Source of the DNA: an uncultured Methanoregula sp.
GTDB lineage: Archaea > Halobacteriota > Methanomicrobia > Methanomicrobiales > Methanospirillaceae
Direction: 5' to 3'
Assembly (NCBI RefSeq): GCF_963678795.1
Contig: NZ_OY787453.1
Span: forward strand, 1,612,001 to 1,676,000
Length of the DNA stretch: 64,000 nt
Both the position numbers and the translations under genes were made by a program. This document shows positions 62,931-64,000 of the stretch, in pieces; the stretch's first letter is position 1; every line of letters begins with the position of its first letter. A model generated the notes under the pieces. The model made no database searches. It saw only the letters and a list, made by a program, of their open reading frames with translations, and was not told where the DNA came from.

Positions 62931-63803
62931 ATGCAAAGAACCGATCAGATGAAACTCACTGATAGCGATCCTTCACCGGTGTATGATACTACCGATATTG
63001 GCATTGCACAGTTCCGGCAGATGGTTATCGAGAATTATCGAAACCATGGCCGTAACATGCAATGGAGGGAGACAACAGATCCATACCAGATCCTTGTCTC
63101 CGAGATCATGCTCCAGCAGACTCAGGTCGAGCGGGTTAAGGTCAAATTCCCTGAATTCATCGCAGCATTCCCGGACTTTAAAGCACTGGCCGGAGCCCCG
63201 CTGACGGCAATCCTTTCGGCATGGCAGGGCATGGGCTACAACCGCCGGGCCATTGCTCTCCAGAAATGTGCTGCAAGGGTCATGACAGAATACGGGGGCA
63301 CGCTTCCATCTGATCCCGTCGAACTCGCAACCTTCCCGGGTATAGGTGATGCAACCGCATCGTCCATCTGTGCCTTTGCCTTCAACCTGCCGGTAGTTTT
63401 TATCGAGACCAATATCCGGCGGGTCTTCATCCACTATTTCTTTTCGGATTCTGCAAAGGTCAGCGATGCTGAAATCCTCACGCTTGTCAAGAAAGCAATC
63501 TGGACGGATAATCCCCGGGTCTGGTACTGGGCGCTTATGGATCTCGGAACCGTGCTCAAGAAGACGGTATCAAACCCGAACCGCCGCAGCGTGCATTACA
63601 CAAAACAGTCCGCCTTCGAAGGTTCCGACCGGAAGATCCGTGGGGAGATCTTACGGTGCCTCCTTCCGGGCAACGGGATGACCCGTGAAGAGATCCTGGG
63701 ATCGTTTCCGGAAGATCCGTCCCGCATTTCCGGGATCCTTGAGGGTCTTGAACGGGATGGGTTCATCGTTCCCGACGGGAACCGGATCCGGCTTTCTTCA
63801 TGA
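62931..63803 (+). CDS. MutY-like adenine glycosylase lacking the iron-sulfur cluster
   Basis: A 290-residue HhH-GPD protein. MutY features are M-L-Q-Q-T-Q-V after Glu58 (the acid residue of adenine removal) and the helix-hairpin-helix F-P-G-I-G-D-A-T at about 135. The segment normally holding catalytic Asp reads F-I-E159-T-N-I, with Glu in its place. The four Cys that hold the [4Fe-4S] cluster are absent: the chain passes straight from D-L-G-T-V-L-K-K to a winged-helix-like tail. It probably removes adenine opposite 8-oxoguanine, or a related base. It lies 231 nt after mutL on the same strand. Confidence 0.75.
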   Translation: MQRTDQMKLTDSDPSPVYDTTDIGIAQFRQMVIENYRNHGRNMQWRETTDPYQILVSEIMLQQTQVERVKVKFPEFIAAFPDFKALAGAPLTAILSAWQGMGYNRRAIALQKCAARVMTEYGGTLPSDPVELATFPGIGDATASSICAFAFNLPVVFIETNIRRVFIHYFFSDSAKVSDAEILTLVKKAIWTDNPRVWYWALMDLGTVLKKTVSNPNRRSVHYTKQSAFEGSDRKIRGEILRCLLPGNGMTREEILGSFPEDPSRISGILEGLERDGFIVPDGNRIRLSS

Positions 63804-63837
63804 CGGCCGGCCCCCGGTCTTTTCACCGCTGAACCGC

Positions 63838-63854
63838 TTTTATAATTTATATGG
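63838..63854 (+). promoter_or_regulatory. TATA-rich promoter element before the last gene
   Basis: TTTTATAATTTATATGG lies about 63-79 nt before the ATG at 63917. An archaeal start would fall near 63870, giving a leader of roughly 45 nt. Confidence 0.45.
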
Positions 63855-63916
63855 TATCACCAAACAGTTGATAAGAGAGCATTATCCATACACGATCAGG
63901 ACAGCGTACGATCGTT

Positions 63917-64000
63917 ATGGCAGATATCAGCAGCATTCCAGATGATGTGAAATGGAAACTCGCATCCGGCTATGCAGCCCGGCTCCCTGCACTGTATGAT
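63917..64000 (+). CDS. Start of a gene cut by the window edge
   Basis: Twenty-eight codons are visible, beginning M-A-D-I-S-S-I-P-D-D-V and continuing open to the edge. No family can be named from so little. It is kept because of the TATA element upstream and the open frame. Confidence 0.4.
   Translation, partial: MADISSIPDDVKWKLASGYAARLPALYD

Overview
The window looks like the chromosome of a methanogenic archaeon of the order Methanomicrobiales, probably Methanoregulaceae (Methanoregula-like). This is inferred from gene content: multi-PAS sensor kinases, a DUF3821-type surface protein, an archaellin-like protein, 6-phospho-3-hexuloisomerase, pyruvoyl-dependent arginine decarboxylase, a TrmB regulator, TATA-box promoters with several probably leaderless genes, and moderately GC-rich coding DNA. 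I see no rRNA, tRNA, CRISPR array or insertion sequence.

0-18 kb is signalling and transport. A truncated receiver/PAS protein and an SBP-PAS kinase whose phosphoacceptor His is replaced by Gln lead into livK-livH-livM, the binding protein and permeases of a branched-chain amino-acid-type ABC transporter. Its two ATPases, livG-livF, lie 6 kb further on. Between them are opposite-strand genes: an MFS transporter fused to two UspA domains, a CheW-like protein, and an SSS symporter coupled to a 34-aa membrane protein. Both halves of the split ABC system carry the same palindromic operator, CCATGCTA-N5-TAGCATAGA, close to the predicted transcription start.

18-39 kb is mixed housekeeping and surface genes: a ThrE-like exporter, an amidohydrolase, a receiver/HisKA_2 kinase, a 2H phosphoesterase, a ROK kinase, a UDP-galactopyranose mutase-like flavoprotein, a GT2 glycosyltransferase, a hotdog thioesterase and an atypical CDF transporter. 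A minus-strand run follows (hexuloisomerase, aminotransferase, M42 aminopeptidase, archaellin-like protein), then an orphan Dam-type methylase, an ACT-ACT-metallo-beta-lactamase fusion and a surface protein.

39.4-47.5 kb is the metabolic centrepiece: a tight operon encoding a bacterial-type acetyl-CoA synthase (A-cluster ligands intact), both subunits of the corrinoid iron-sulfur protein, its ATP-dependent reductive activator, a folate-independent core methionine synthase and a CooC-type nickel ATPase. No CO dehydrogenase subunit lies in the window. The set suggests that methyl groups on the corrinoid protein feed both acetyl-CoA and methionine.

47.8-64 kb holds a rhomboid-like protease, a divergent TrmB/MFS pair, pyruvoyl-dependent arginine decarboxylase, a HAD phosphatase, a 2H-phosphoesterase/calcineurin-type fusion, an MBL-rhodanese sulfur protein, a PPOX-fold protein and an HExxH membrane protein. 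A bacterial-type DNA repair island follows: mutS, an endonuclease-type mutL, and a MutY-like glycosylase that lacks the iron-sulfur cluster and has Glu at the usual catalytic Asp. Starts, domain limits and functions were read by eye. No database search was run, and family names are recognition, not measured similarity.
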